Made by a program: the position numbers and the translations under genes. Source: UMGS1908 sp045588795 (GTDB lineage: Bacteria; Bacillota; Clostridia; Christensenellales; UBA1242). From it: 23,479 nt of DNA. The notes beneath the pieces were generated by a model that saw only the letters and a program-made list of their open reading frames with translations, searched no databases and was not told the DNA's origin. Each line of letters opens with the position of its first letter. Position 1 is the first letter of the stretch. The stretch is from assembly GCA_045588795.1 (NCBI GenBank), contig JAZNEY010000093.1, positions 1 through 23,479 of the forward strand, read 5' to 3'. Of this stretch, positions 16,586 to 23,390 are shown in pieces.

Positions 16586-18526
16586 TTGGTAAAAAATGCT
16601 AAAATGACAGAAGAGGAAATTGTGGCTTGGGTTCTAGGAGATTTTGAAAACAGGAGGCAGGCGAGGCTCCCGTTTGAACAGTCGTGGCTTTTAAATATGA
16701 ATTTCTTGGTTGGCAACCAGTATTCCTACATCAACCCAAGGGGTGAGGTTGAAACTATGCAAAAGGCTTATGCGTGGGAGTCGAGGGAGGTTTTTAACCA
16801 TATTGCTCCAATCATTGAGTCGAGGCTTGCAAAACTTGGAAGAGTTAGGCCATCACTTGGTGTTCGCCCATCATCAAGCTCGACTGCTGACCTTGAAAAA
16901 GCGAAGATGTCAAAAACAATTTTAGATGGTTTGTCGGCGGGGCTGAACTTATCTAAAATCATTGGAGATGCAACCGTTTGGAGTGAGGTCTGTGGTACGG
17001 TTTTTTATAAAGCGGTTTGGGATAACTCTAAAAATAAGTTGGCTGATTTTGTAAAAAATGCGAAAAATGTGGAAAATAATGAAAAAACAGAGCCTCTTTC
17101 AAGTGGTGCAATTGAAGATGTTGAAGCGGATATTGAAAGTACATCAAAAATTGACATAGATAATTTTAGTGATGGTGATGTTCAAATTTCAATCTGTTCG
17201 CCTTTTGAAATTTATCCAGAGGGAAGTGCAGAAGCTGAGATTGATGAACTTGCCTCTGTTATTCACGCAAGGGTTGTGGACTCAAGTGAAATTGAAGAGG
17301 TCTATGGTGTAAAAGTCTTTGGCGAGACAATGAACACTTTGGTATTTGACATTGAAAAGTCGGATTTCTCGCTTGTGTCTGGGGCATCATCTGCCAAAAA
17401 GATGATAGGGGGCAAAAAAGATAATCAAGTCCTTTTGATTGAAAGATGGGAAAAGCCATCAAACGCCTCTAGAAACGGGAGGCTTACAATCGTTGCGGGC
17501 GACACACTTATTTTTGACGGGGATATGCCATATAAAAATTATCCATTTGTAAAACAGGTTTCGCAAAACACTATTGGTAGTTTTTGGGGAACTAGCATTA
17601 TTGACAGATGTATTCCAGTCCAAAGGGCATATAATGCAATTAAAAATAGAAAACTTGAATGTATTGCTAGGCTCTGCGGTGGTGTTCTTGCGGTTGAAGA
17701 TGGCTCGGTTGATATTGACTCGCTTGAAGATGAGGGGCTCGCTCCGGGGAAAATTTTGGTTTATAGGTCGGGCTCGACTATTCCATCTTTTATGCAGGCT
17801 GGGTCAATTCCAAATGAGCTATCAGAAGAAGAGGAAAGGCTTAAAAATGAACTTATATCGCTGACAGGTGTATCTGAACTTATGCGAAATTCCTCGCTTC
17901 CAACAGCGGTTACAAGCGGAACTGCAATTAATCTTTTGATTGAGCAAGATGATACAAGGCTGTCCGCCTCTGCTGAAAACATTAGAAACAGTTTGCTTGC
18001 TTTATCAAAAATCATTTTAAATCTGTATAAAGATTTTGCGACTCTTCCAAAACTTTCAAAAGTCTTAGATGAAAATGGCGATTTGCAAATATTCTATTGG
18101 TCGGGTGCAGATATCACTAGTGATGACATTGTGCTTGAAACATCAAATGAATTAACTGAGTCTATTGCCTCTAGGAAGAATATGGTGCTTGAATTATTGA
18201 AACTAGGGCTATTGAATGGAGATGATGGGAAACTTGATGAGCATACAAAGGCGAAAGTGATTGAAATGCTTGGCTTTGGCAACTTTGAAAATTCAACAGA
18301 TTTGATGACACTGCAAATTAAGAGGGCGAGAAGTGAAAATGTCAGCCGAGAAGATATTGTTGTTTTAGAGGTTGATAATCACGAGGTACATATAAAAGAG
18401 CATACAAAATATATTCTAGAGAAAAACATAACAAGCGGAGAGCCATTTGAGAAGATGATAACTCACATAAGAATGCACCAAATGCTTTTAAAAAGACAGG
18501 CGGAGAAAAATGCTGAAAGTGTTTAA
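16586..18526 (+). CDS. Phage portal protein (P22-portal-like)
   Basis: The portal forms the dodecameric ring at one capsid vertex through which TerL packages DNA. The start is taken as TTG 16586, because GGAGG (16572-16576) is 9 nt upstream; the next in-frame ATG at 16604 is too far from that site. The product is 646 aa, in the range of P22-type portals (P22 gp1 about 725 aa). The N-terminus (ENRRQARLPFEQSWLLNMNFLVGNQY) has the R...E..W..N..F..GNQ pattern of this family. It is followed by NHIAPIIESRLAKLGRVRPSL and a long alpha/beta stem-wing region with KILVYRSGSTIP and SGTAINLLIEQDDTRLSASAENIRNSLL typical of the clip/stem area. An acidic Ser-rich insertion covers about 155-195. No frameshift is seen. 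It lies between the 153-aa gene and the dyad array. Confidence 0.9.
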   Translation: MVKNAKMTEEEIVAWVLGDFENRRQARLPFEQSWLLNMNFLVGNQYSYINPRGEVETMQKAYAWESREVFNHIAPIIESRLAKLGRVRPSLGVRPSSSSTADLEKAKMSKTILDGLSAGLNLSKIIGDATVWSEVCGTVFYKAVWDNSKNKLADFVKNAKNVENNEKTEPLSSGAIEDVEADIESTSKIDIDNFSDGDVQISICSPFEIYPEGSAEAEIDELASVIHARVVDSSEIEEVYGVKVFGETMNTLVFDIEKSDFSLVSGASSAKKMIGGKKDNQVLLIERWEKPSNASRNGRLTIVAGDTLIFDGDMPYKNYPFVKQVSQNTIGSFWGTSIIDRCIPVQRAYNAIKNRKLECIARLCGGVLAVEDGSVDIDSLEDEGLAPGKILVYRSGSTIPSFMQAGSIPNELSEEEERLKNELISLTGVSELMRNSSLPTAVTSGTAINLLIEQDDTRLSASAENIRNSLLALSKIILNLYKDFATLPKLSKVLDENGDLQIFYWSGADITSDDIVLETSNELTESIASRKNMVLELLKLGLLNGDDGKLDEHTKAKVIEMLGFGNFENSTDLMTLQIKRARSENVSREDIVVLEVDNHEVHIKEHTKYILEKNITSGEPFEKMITHIRMHQMLLKRQAEKNAESV

Positions 18527-18539
18527 ACAAAACAATAAT

Positions 18540-18855
18540 TGTTATTGATATATAACAAAACACCGCTTTTTGGGCTTTGTGTGAATTGTTATGCAATAAT
18601 AACAAAAGAATTATCTGTAATGTTATTAAGTCATAACAAAAAATGAAAGATGATAAATGTTATTAAATAATAGCAAAATGAAAGATGATAATTGTTATTA
18701 AATAATAATAAAAGCACAAAGCGATAAATGTTATTAGGTCATAACAAATTAAAAAAACAAAATGTTATTAAGTCATAACAAATTGAAATAGCAATAAATG
18801 TTATTAAGTCATAACAAAATCTACAAAAGATAAATGCTATTAAAACATAACAAAA
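18540..18855 (+). repeat. Nine-unit dyad-repeat array, period about 36 nt
   Basis: Nine copies of a 20-22-nt unit (consensus TGTTATTAARTCATAACAAA) start at 18540, 18587, 18621, 18658, 18693, 18729, 18763, 18799 and 18835; after the first interval of 47 nt the spacing is 34-37 nt. Most units have TGTTAT/ATAACA inverted arms. The intervening 14-17 nt are AT-rich and partly alike (AAAGATGATAAA variants), so the array is a degenerate tandem repeat rather than repeat plus unique spacers. It fills the whole 389-bp gap between the portal and scaffold genes, where no gene is present. It may be a multi-site operator or partition-type site, or a set of mRNA hairpins controlling the scaffold-capsid genes. 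Confidence 0.85.
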
Positions 18856-18915
18856 GATGTTTTGAATAAAGGGCAATATAATTTTATCTTACAAAATACA
18901 AGGAATAATTTATAT

Positions 18916-19776
18916 ATGGAATTTGGTAAATTTAAAGATGCAACAAGTCTGTTTGAGGCTTATCAAAATTTGGAAAAAGTTTTCACTAAAAAATGTCAAG
19001 AGTTGAGCGACCTTTCTAAAAAACTTGAAGAGGAAAGGAGTGAAACAATGGCTCAAAGGAAAACCGCAGATGAGACAATTGATAGTGAAAATAAAAATGC
19101 AAGTTTTAATAATGCCGAAAATGATTTAGAGGTGAGTGAGGGCGAAAATAATTGGGTTGCTGGTCAAGATTTTGATGACAAAGAAGTGGCTGAAAAAGTT
19201 GGTTTTCTAGATAGTGTGGGGGCTTGCGTATCAACTATTAGTGAGGAAAGCCTTGACAGCGAAAATCTAAAGCCTTTGGAGGACTCTGGCGAGCAATCAA
19301 AGGCTTTAGGTAACCCAAAAGATGATTTGCTCTCAAGATTTAAGTCGAGTAATTGGCGAAAGGAAGTGTCAAAGTTTCTTGCTCTTTGTCCTGAGGCTAA
19401 AGAGTACAGAGCAGACATTGCCCGCCTTATTATGGGGTCGGACCTATTAAAAAATGACCCAGACTGTTTGTCTAAAGCCTTTCAAATTGCAAAGAACAAC
19501 AGACCTGCATCAAGTGAAAAATCTCTTCAAAGGGAAAAACCTTATGAATTAGAAAATTTAAAAAGTGAGGCTCCCATAAAAGAGAATGGCGTGGGTGATG
19601 ACGCCTTGAATATGACAGTTTCTGATTTGTTAAAGAAAGTGGCGGAGACGCCGAAACTTTCGCCAAGGTTTGTTCGTGCTGGTATGTCTGCCGGTGCTAT
19701 TGGCATAACAACGCCTAGGACTATCAAAAGTCTGTCAGAAGCAAAAGATTATCTATTGAAGAATTATTTTAAGTAA
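18916..19776 (+). CDS. Phage capsid scaffold-like protein
   Basis: Scaffold proteins guide capsid assembly and leave the prohead before maturation. I prefer ATG 18916 (AGGA at 18901-18904), giving 286 aa; an in-frame TTG at 18862 has no ribosome site. The N-terminus, FGKFKDATSLFEAYQNLE then KVFTKKCQELSDLSKKLEEE, has the FKxxxxLxxAYxxLxxxFTxxxQxLxxLxK pattern of phage scaffold or scaffold-fused proteins and predicts a coiled coil. The middle is acidic and Ser-rich, probably disordered. A helical segment (LLSRFKSSNWRKEVSKFLA then LCPEAKEYRADIARLIM) and a basic C-terminus (ARTIKSLSEAKDYLL-like end) follow, the latter being the usual coat-binding region. It ends 22 nt before the capsid gene. The length is close to the P22 scaffold (303 aa). 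The assignment rests on pattern, composition and position. Confidence 0.8.
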   Translation: MEFGKFKDATSLFEAYQNLEKVFTKKCQELSDLSKKLEEERSETMAQRKTADETIDSENKNASFNNAENDLEVSEGENNWVAGQDFDDKEVAEKVGFLDSVGACVSTISEESLDSENLKPLEDSGEQSKALGNPKDDLLSRFKSSNWRKEVSKFLALCPEAKEYRADIARLIMGSDLLKNDPDCLSKAFQIAKNNRPASSEKSLQREKPYELENLKSEAPIKENGVGDDALNMTVSDLLKKVAETPKLSPRFVRAGMSAGAIGITTPRTIKSLSEAKDYLLKNYFK

Positions 19777-19798
19777 ATTTATTTTAGGAGTTTTTATT

Positions 19799-21013
19799 AT
19801 GATTAGTTTAACAAGTGCAGATAATGCGTTAAAAGATGTCTATCTTGGGGTCGTTTCTGACCAACTTAATACAAATGTGAACCCACTGCTTGCAAAAATC
19901 AAGCAAACTACTAGTGATGTTTGGGGCAAGAATATTATTAAAATGGCTCCATATGGTGTGAATGGTGGCATAGGTGCCGGAACTGAAACAGGGGCTCTTC
20001 CTGTTGCTGGTGGCAACAACTATGAAAGATTTACTCTTGAACTTAAAAACCTTTATGGCAAAATTGAGATTTCTGACAAGGCTATTCGTGCCTCTCAAAA
20101 CTCTGCTGGGGCTTTCGTAAATCTTTTGAATAGCGAAATGGAGGGCTTAATTAAAGCGTCAAGTTTTAATTTTGGCAGAATGCTTTTTGGTGATGGTAGT
20201 GGACTTTTAACAGAAATCACCGACAATACTGCAAGTTCTGCTGGACTTACTACTTTCTCGGTTTCAAATGTTGCTCCGGTTGCTGAGGGTATGCTTGTTG
20301 ATATCGTTAGCGAAAATGGTACAGTTTTAACGACTACTGCCTCTCAAAGTGCGGTTAGAATCGTGAATGTTGATAGAATCAACAAAAAGGTTACCGTTCA
20401 AACTGCTGGCTTTACAGCAAACCAATTAAGAGGTGGCTCTTATTATTTCTGCGTTCAAGGGTCTTTCGGTAAAGAACTTACTGGGCTTGGCGCTATCTTT
20501 AGTGAGACTGGCTCGCTTTATGGCCTTGATAGAGAGCAGAATTCTTGGCTTAACCCTTTTGTTAAAAATTGCGGAACAGAAGCAGAAAATGCTGGCATAA
20601 CTGATGTTACTATGCAGGCTGTTATCGACTACCTTGAAGAGGGATTCGGCTCAACTGTTGACTTTATCGTTTGCTCTTCGGGAGTTAAGAGAAACTATCA
20701 AAGTTATTTGACAAGTTACCGCTCAAACATTGATGTTTTAGACCTTGCTGGTGGTTATAAGGCAATTTCTTACAATGGTATTCCTGTTGTTAGCGATAGA
20801 TTTGCTCCAAGCAATACTATGTATATGCTAAACACAAAAGAGTTCAAACTTCATCAACTTTGCGATTGGAAGTGGCTTGAGGGTGAAGATGGCAGAGTTA
20901 TTAAACAAAACCCTGGCACTCCAACTTATAGTGCAACTCTTGTAAAATACGCCGACCTTATTTGCGATAAGCCTTGTGGACAAGCGGTTGTTAAAAACAT
21001 CGCAGAATCCTAA
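19799..21013 (+). CDS. Phage major capsid protein (HK97 fold)
   Basis: TTTTAGGAG precedes ATG 19799 by 9 nt, giving a 404-aa coat protein. SLTSADNALKDVYLGVV then SDQLNTNVNPLLAKIKQT at the N-terminus is a familiar N-arm and E-loop lead-in of Bacillota phage coat proteins. KNLYGKIEISDKAIRAS and FVNLLNSEMEGLIKASSFNFGRMLFGDG follow (spine helix and P-domain region). Residues about 150-225 are beta-rich (VAEGMLVDIVSENGTV ... VRIVNVDRINKKVTVQ ... GGSYYFCV) and look like an inserted small domain. The C-terminal third (VIDYLEEGFGSTVDFIVCSS, ISYNGIPVVSDRFAPSNTMYML) fits the A-domain. No maturation protease gene is nearby, which fits a separate non-cleaved scaffold. The gene is intact and is the last recognisable phage gene. 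Confidence 0.9.
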   Translation: MISLTSADNALKDVYLGVVSDQLNTNVNPLLAKIKQTTSDVWGKNIIKMAPYGVNGGIGAGTETGALPVAGGNNYERFTLELKNLYGKIEISDKAIRASQNSAGAFVNLLNSEMEGLIKASSFNFGRMLFGDGSGLLTEITDNTASSAGLTTFSVSNVAPVAEGMLVDIVSENGTVLTTTASQSAVRIVNVDRINKKVTVQTAGFTANQLRGGSYYFCVQGSFGKELTGLGAIFSETGSLYGLDREQNSWLNPFVKNCGTEAENAGITDVTMQAVIDYLEEGFGSTVDFIVCSSGVKRNYQSYLTSYRSNIDVLDLAGGYKAISYNGIPVVSDRFAPSNTMYMLNTKEFKLHQLCDWKWLEGEDGRVIKQNPGTPTYSATLVKYADLICDKPCGQAVVKNIAES

Positions 21014-21059
21014 AATTGCGAAACAATTTTAGGTGCGATGTTCTCAAATAGACGCACCT
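21009..21059 (+). promoter_or_regulatory. Two overlapping hairpins across the capsid gene stop codon
   Basis: CCTAAAATTG (21009-21018) pairs perfectly with CAATTTTAGG (21024-21033). AGGTGCG (21031-21037) pairs with CGCACCT (21053-21059). The two stems share the bases AGG at 21031-21033, so full formation of one competes with the other. The TAA stop lies within the first stem. A role in mRNA 3' protection or termination control is inferred. Confidence 0.6.
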
Positions 21060-21077
21060 TGCATCATCTTTTCGGCT

Positions 21078-21170
21078 AAAACCCCAAAAACAGAACGCCG
21101 ATGGGTATCGAGCCCTATCGGCAACCTGTTTTTGGGGTTTTATCTCGAAAATCTAACGCAATCTGCTACT
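21078..21170 (+). other. Two-tier hairpin plus conserved tail, copy 1
   Basis: Outer stem: AAAACCCCAAAAACAG (21078-21093) with CTGTTTTTGGGGTTTT (21126-21141), 16 perfect pairs. Symmetric internal loop: AAC (21094-21096) opposite AAC (21123-21125). Inner stem: GCCGATGGG with CCC-T-ATCGGC (21097-21122), one bulge. The 3' side ends in TTTTATCT, so it can act as the terminator of the capsid transcript. A tail to 21170 (GAAAATCTAA, five variable bases, TCTGCTACT) is shared with copy 2 at 23391-23479. Shared tail and loop with differing stems suggests a functional element beyond simple termination. I do not recognise a named RNA family. Confidence 0.75.
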
Positions 21171-21725
21171 GTACAGACCTCTCATCTGATAAACTTTCTG
21201 AGGACTTGATTTGTAAGGTGGTGGGACTGATAAACTGGTTTCTGAGGTTGTTCATTTTTTTTGTAGGCGGTGAGTTGGTGGGGTCTGATTGTTTTTTTGG
21301 GGCTTGATTTGTGCAAGAAAAAAAAGGTGCTTTGTACTGAGTTTTTTCTGGTAGAAATGATAGATGTTTTTATGGTCAATTTGTCTAGTTTTTTTGATTT
21401 TTGCGAAAAGGATATTTAAATTTTTAGGCTTTTATTTGCCTCTTTTTGGCAAAATTGTTTTTAGTTGACTAAATATTTACTCTTGAATAAGTCGTTTTTC
21501 TTGGGGTGAAAAATTTTGTAAGTTTTGGGTAAAATTCCTCCCGTTTTTGCTTTGACTTTGGTAGAAGATTGGCGGGAATTTGGTGGAAGTTTGGCGAGAA
21601 TTTGGCGAAAAATTGGTGGGACTTTGGCGGTGAAAAAGACTCGTGGCTTTGGCTTTGACTTGATAAAACTTTCGAAAATGCTATGGAATTTTTTGGTCTT
21701 TTTACGCTCTGCGGTTATTCGCTCC
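21171..21725. other. Gene-free stretch after the capsid module
   Basis: No credible gene is present. The stretch holds an imperfect direct repeat, CTGATAAACTTTCTGAGG (21186-21203) and CTGATAAACTGG...TTCTGAGG (21227-21247), then AT-rich sequence and the 11-nt array at 21558-21634. The open frames here start without ribosome sites and read through hairpins or repeats. This is where head-tail connector genes would be expected in a complete phage. Confidence 0.5.
21558..21634 (+). repeat. Seven-unit 11-nt tandem array (consensus TTGGYGRGAAT)
   Basis: TTGG starts at 21558, 21569, 21580, 21591, 21602, 21613 and 21624, exactly 11 nt apart with no indel. The remainder of each unit varies around YGRGAAT. 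The unit resembles the TGGTRGGAAAA 11-mers at 7352-7440. The array ends about 90 bp before the promoter of the 21794 gene. Confidence 0.8.
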
Positions 21726-21754
21726 TTGACTTTTTGAGGAGTTTATAGTATAAT
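21726..21754 (+). promoter_or_regulatory. Strong sigma-A promoter for the 249-aa gene
   Basis: TTGACT (21726-21731) and a perfect TATAAT (21749-21754) are separated by 17 nt, and the start codon follows 39 nt downstream. It gives this gene transcription independent of the capsid operon. Confidence 0.85.
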
Positions 21755-21793
21755 GATTTTACTTTAAAAAACGAAAAAACTGGTGAGGGGTGT

Positions 21794-22543
21794 ATGGCAA
21801 ATATTTATAGTAAATTAGGGTTTGATAGTGAGTTTGATGTTATCTACGAAAACGACTTCCCTGAAAAAAGAAAGAAAGAAATGTCGAGAAAGGAGTTTAG
21901 TGAAAGGGCTAGCAAACTGGTTAGTGAGGGCTTTCCTAGGAAACATCTTCTTCAAGTTATGGCAAGGACTGATTTTGATTTTGATGCGATTGAAATGGTC
22001 TTTGAGGCCTGCAAGCAAGATGGGTCAAAGATGAATGTTGAGTCTATTGAGCCATTGGTGTTTAGTGCCCACGACGCAGGGGTTATTGCGGGGCTCGTTT
22101 GGTATATCTCAAAAAATTATTCAAAGGGCTTTGTAACTGGCACTCTCCATAATGATGAAATAAGACCTAAAGAGGGCGGAGATTATCTTTCTGCTGTCAA
22201 TGATTGGATTGAAAAAGAAGAAAAATATTATCAAGACCTAGATAATTATTGGACCGCATATTTTACCGCTGAAAAGCGAGAAAAGAGCGACAAACCTAAA
22301 ATTGTCGTTGGCTCGCGTGAGTCCTATGAAAATGATGAGCAATACTTAGCAGACGCTATGGCTTGCATTAGAGGTATTGAGCCTATGGAAGTTTTTAGAG
22401 GTGAAAATATCTACGCAAAGGCAAAGGCGTTAAGGCTTGGTGGCAATCCTCGTCTTGAGAAATATTTGCTTAGAAATACTATGGGCGGAGTCAGCGACTA
22501 CAATTGCAAAAGGCAGGTCGTTGAGTTCTTTAATGGCGACTAG
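21794..22543 (+). CDS. Hypothetical protein, 249 aa, own promoter
   Basis: ATG 21794 follows GTGAGGGG with 5 nt spacing. The product is soluble-looking: no signal peptide, no membrane segment, and a charged, mostly helical N-terminal half (EKRKKEMSRKEFSERASKLV, then GFPRKHLLQVMARTDFDFDAIEMVFEA). A hydrophobic segment around residues 92-105 (FSAHDAGVIAGLVWYI) probably forms the core. Further on come an acidic, Tyr-rich segment (EKEEKYYQDLDNYWTAYF) and a C-terminal part with ECxRGIEPMEVFRG-like and RLEKYLLRNTMGG motifs. I do not recognise a family. It is not an obvious head-tail connector. Its isolated transcription suggests a host or cargo gene rather than part of the capsid operon. Confidence 0.85.
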   Translation: MANIYSKLGFDSEFDVIYENDFPEKRKKEMSRKEFSERASKLVSEGFPRKHLLQVMARTDFDFDAIEMVFEACKQDGSKMNVESIEPLVFSAHDAGVIAGLVWYISKNYSKGFVTGTLHNDEIRPKEGGDYLSAVNDWIEKEEKYYQDLDNYWTAYFTAEKREKSDKPKIVVGSRESYENDEQYLADAMACIRGIEPMEVFRGENIYAKAKALRLGGNPRLEKYLLRNTMGGVSDYNCKRQVVEFFNGD

Positions 22544-22631
22544 TCTATGCGTCTGTCGGTCGCACCTTTTTTCGGGCAAGCGATATTGATTTTTAATTTT
22601 TGTAAAGTGAATTTGATTGATTTTTTAAATG

Positions 22632-22675
22632 GGACTGGTCTCTTCCTTGGAAAGCAAGGGGCTAGTCCTCTTTTT
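22632..22675 (+). terminator. Intrinsic terminator after the 249-aa gene
   Basis: GGACTGGTC (22632-22640) pairs with GGCTAGTCC (22660-22668) using two G-T pairs, and CCTTG (22645-22649) pairs with CAAGG inside it, leaving a TCTT bulge. CTCTTTTTATTT follows. It is directly followed by the promoter of the next gene. Confidence 0.8.
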
Positions 22676-22677
22676 AT

Positions 22678-22707
22678 TTGACAAGAACTGCCGGCGTAAG
22701 ATATAAT
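22678..22707 (+). promoter_or_regulatory. Consensus sigma-A promoter for the small lipoprotein gene
   Basis: A perfect TTGACA (22678-22683) and a perfect TATAAT (22702-22707) with an 18-nt spacer lie about 65 nt upstream of the GTG start. The -35 box begins within a few bases of the preceding terminator's T run, so the two genes form tightly abutting, separate transcription units. Confidence 0.9.
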
Positions 22708-22771
22708 GAAATAAATGAAACATAATAACTTATGTGAGTATTCTACTGGAAAGTGAGGAGGGTGCGTATTC

Positions 22772-23362
22772 GTGCTGAAGAAAGTGTTTTTGAAGTCGCT
22801 GTCGCTGTTGGTGGTCGCTATCACGGCCTTTTCTTTGGTTGCCTGCAAAGAAGAGGAGGTCTCTTATTATGAAACCGCTGAGTTCGCCTCACTCTCAAGA
22901 TATGAAAAGTTGTACTACTATGTAACGCACGAGGGTGTGAGTGAAAGGGAGCTTTCGGGCGAGAATAAAAAACTTAGTGATGCCGTTAACTCCTCGCCTG
23001 ATGACTATACAGTCGCTTGGGAGTATGGTAGTGGAAAGTACTCTATTCGGTACGCAAAACTTTTGGAGGCTATCGTTTTAAGAGTCATTTTTGACACTGA
23101 TGAGGCTAATACCTCTTTTGAGATTTTCGTAAAGGAAGAGAGCGAGGTGCTTGAGTTCTCCTCGACAATTCTCTACAAAAAAGAGAATATCCAATGTGCA
23201 TCAACTGGGATTGTTCCCGAGAATTTTTCTAGCAAAAATACCCTCATTATTGAGACCTTGAGCGGGGTCGAGTCTATGTATGAGAAGTATAAACAAGATA
23301 GCCATAATGCGTGTGCGTATTTAATATGTTCCGTTCGCCTACCGGGCGAACGGGACAACTAA
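22772..23362 (+). CDS. Small lipoprotein of unknown function
   Basis: GAGGAGG (22755-22761) is 10 nt upstream of GTG 22772, so the GTG start is well supported. The product is 196 aa. Residues 1-25 form a lipoprotein signal peptide: LKKVFLKS, a hydrophobic core (LSLLVVAITAF) and the lipobox LVAC, with the modified Cys at residue 25, followed by the acidic KEEEVSYYETAEF. The mature part has short alternating hydrophobic and charged stretches (YTVAWEYGSGKYSIRY, EAIVLRVIFDT, SFEIFVKEE) suggesting a small beta-rich fold outside the membrane. The final residues (CSVRLPGERDN) are encoded by a strong hairpin at 23331-23353. No family was recognised. It is a host-type surface gene by its features, and it precedes copy 2 of the hairpin-plus-tail element. 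Confidence 0.88.
   Translation: MLKKVFLKSLSLLVVAITAFSLVACKEEEVSYYETAEFASLSRYEKLYYYVTHEGVSERELSGENKKLSDAVNSSPDDYTVAWEYGSGKYSIRYAKLLEAIVLRVIFDTDEANTSFEIFVKEESEVLEFSSTILYKKENIQCASTGIVPENFSSKNTLIIETLSGVESMYEKYKQDSHNACAYLICSVRLPGERDN
23331..23353 (+). promoter_or_regulatory. GC-rich hairpin inside the lipoprotein coding end
   Basis: CCGTTCGCC (23331-23339) pairs perfectly with GGCGAACGG (23345-23353) around a 5-nt loop, ending six bases before the stop codon. It is far more GC-rich than its surroundings and is not followed by a T run, so it is not a standard terminator. It may stabilise the mRNA end or be a recently acquired palindromic insertion that added codons. Confidence 0.55.
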
Positions 23363-23390
23363 TCCGCATAAGTATTCATCTTTTCAATTA

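Noticed and set aside
18540..18855. CRISPR array reading of the dyad repeats
   Set aside because: Repeats are only 18-22 nt and vary, the spacers are 14-17 nt and resemble one another, and no cas gene is present. A degenerate tandem repeat explains it better.
21101..21307. 68-codon plus-strand frame after the capsid gene
   Set aside because: It starts inside the large hairpin, has no ribosome site and encodes no recognisable protein.
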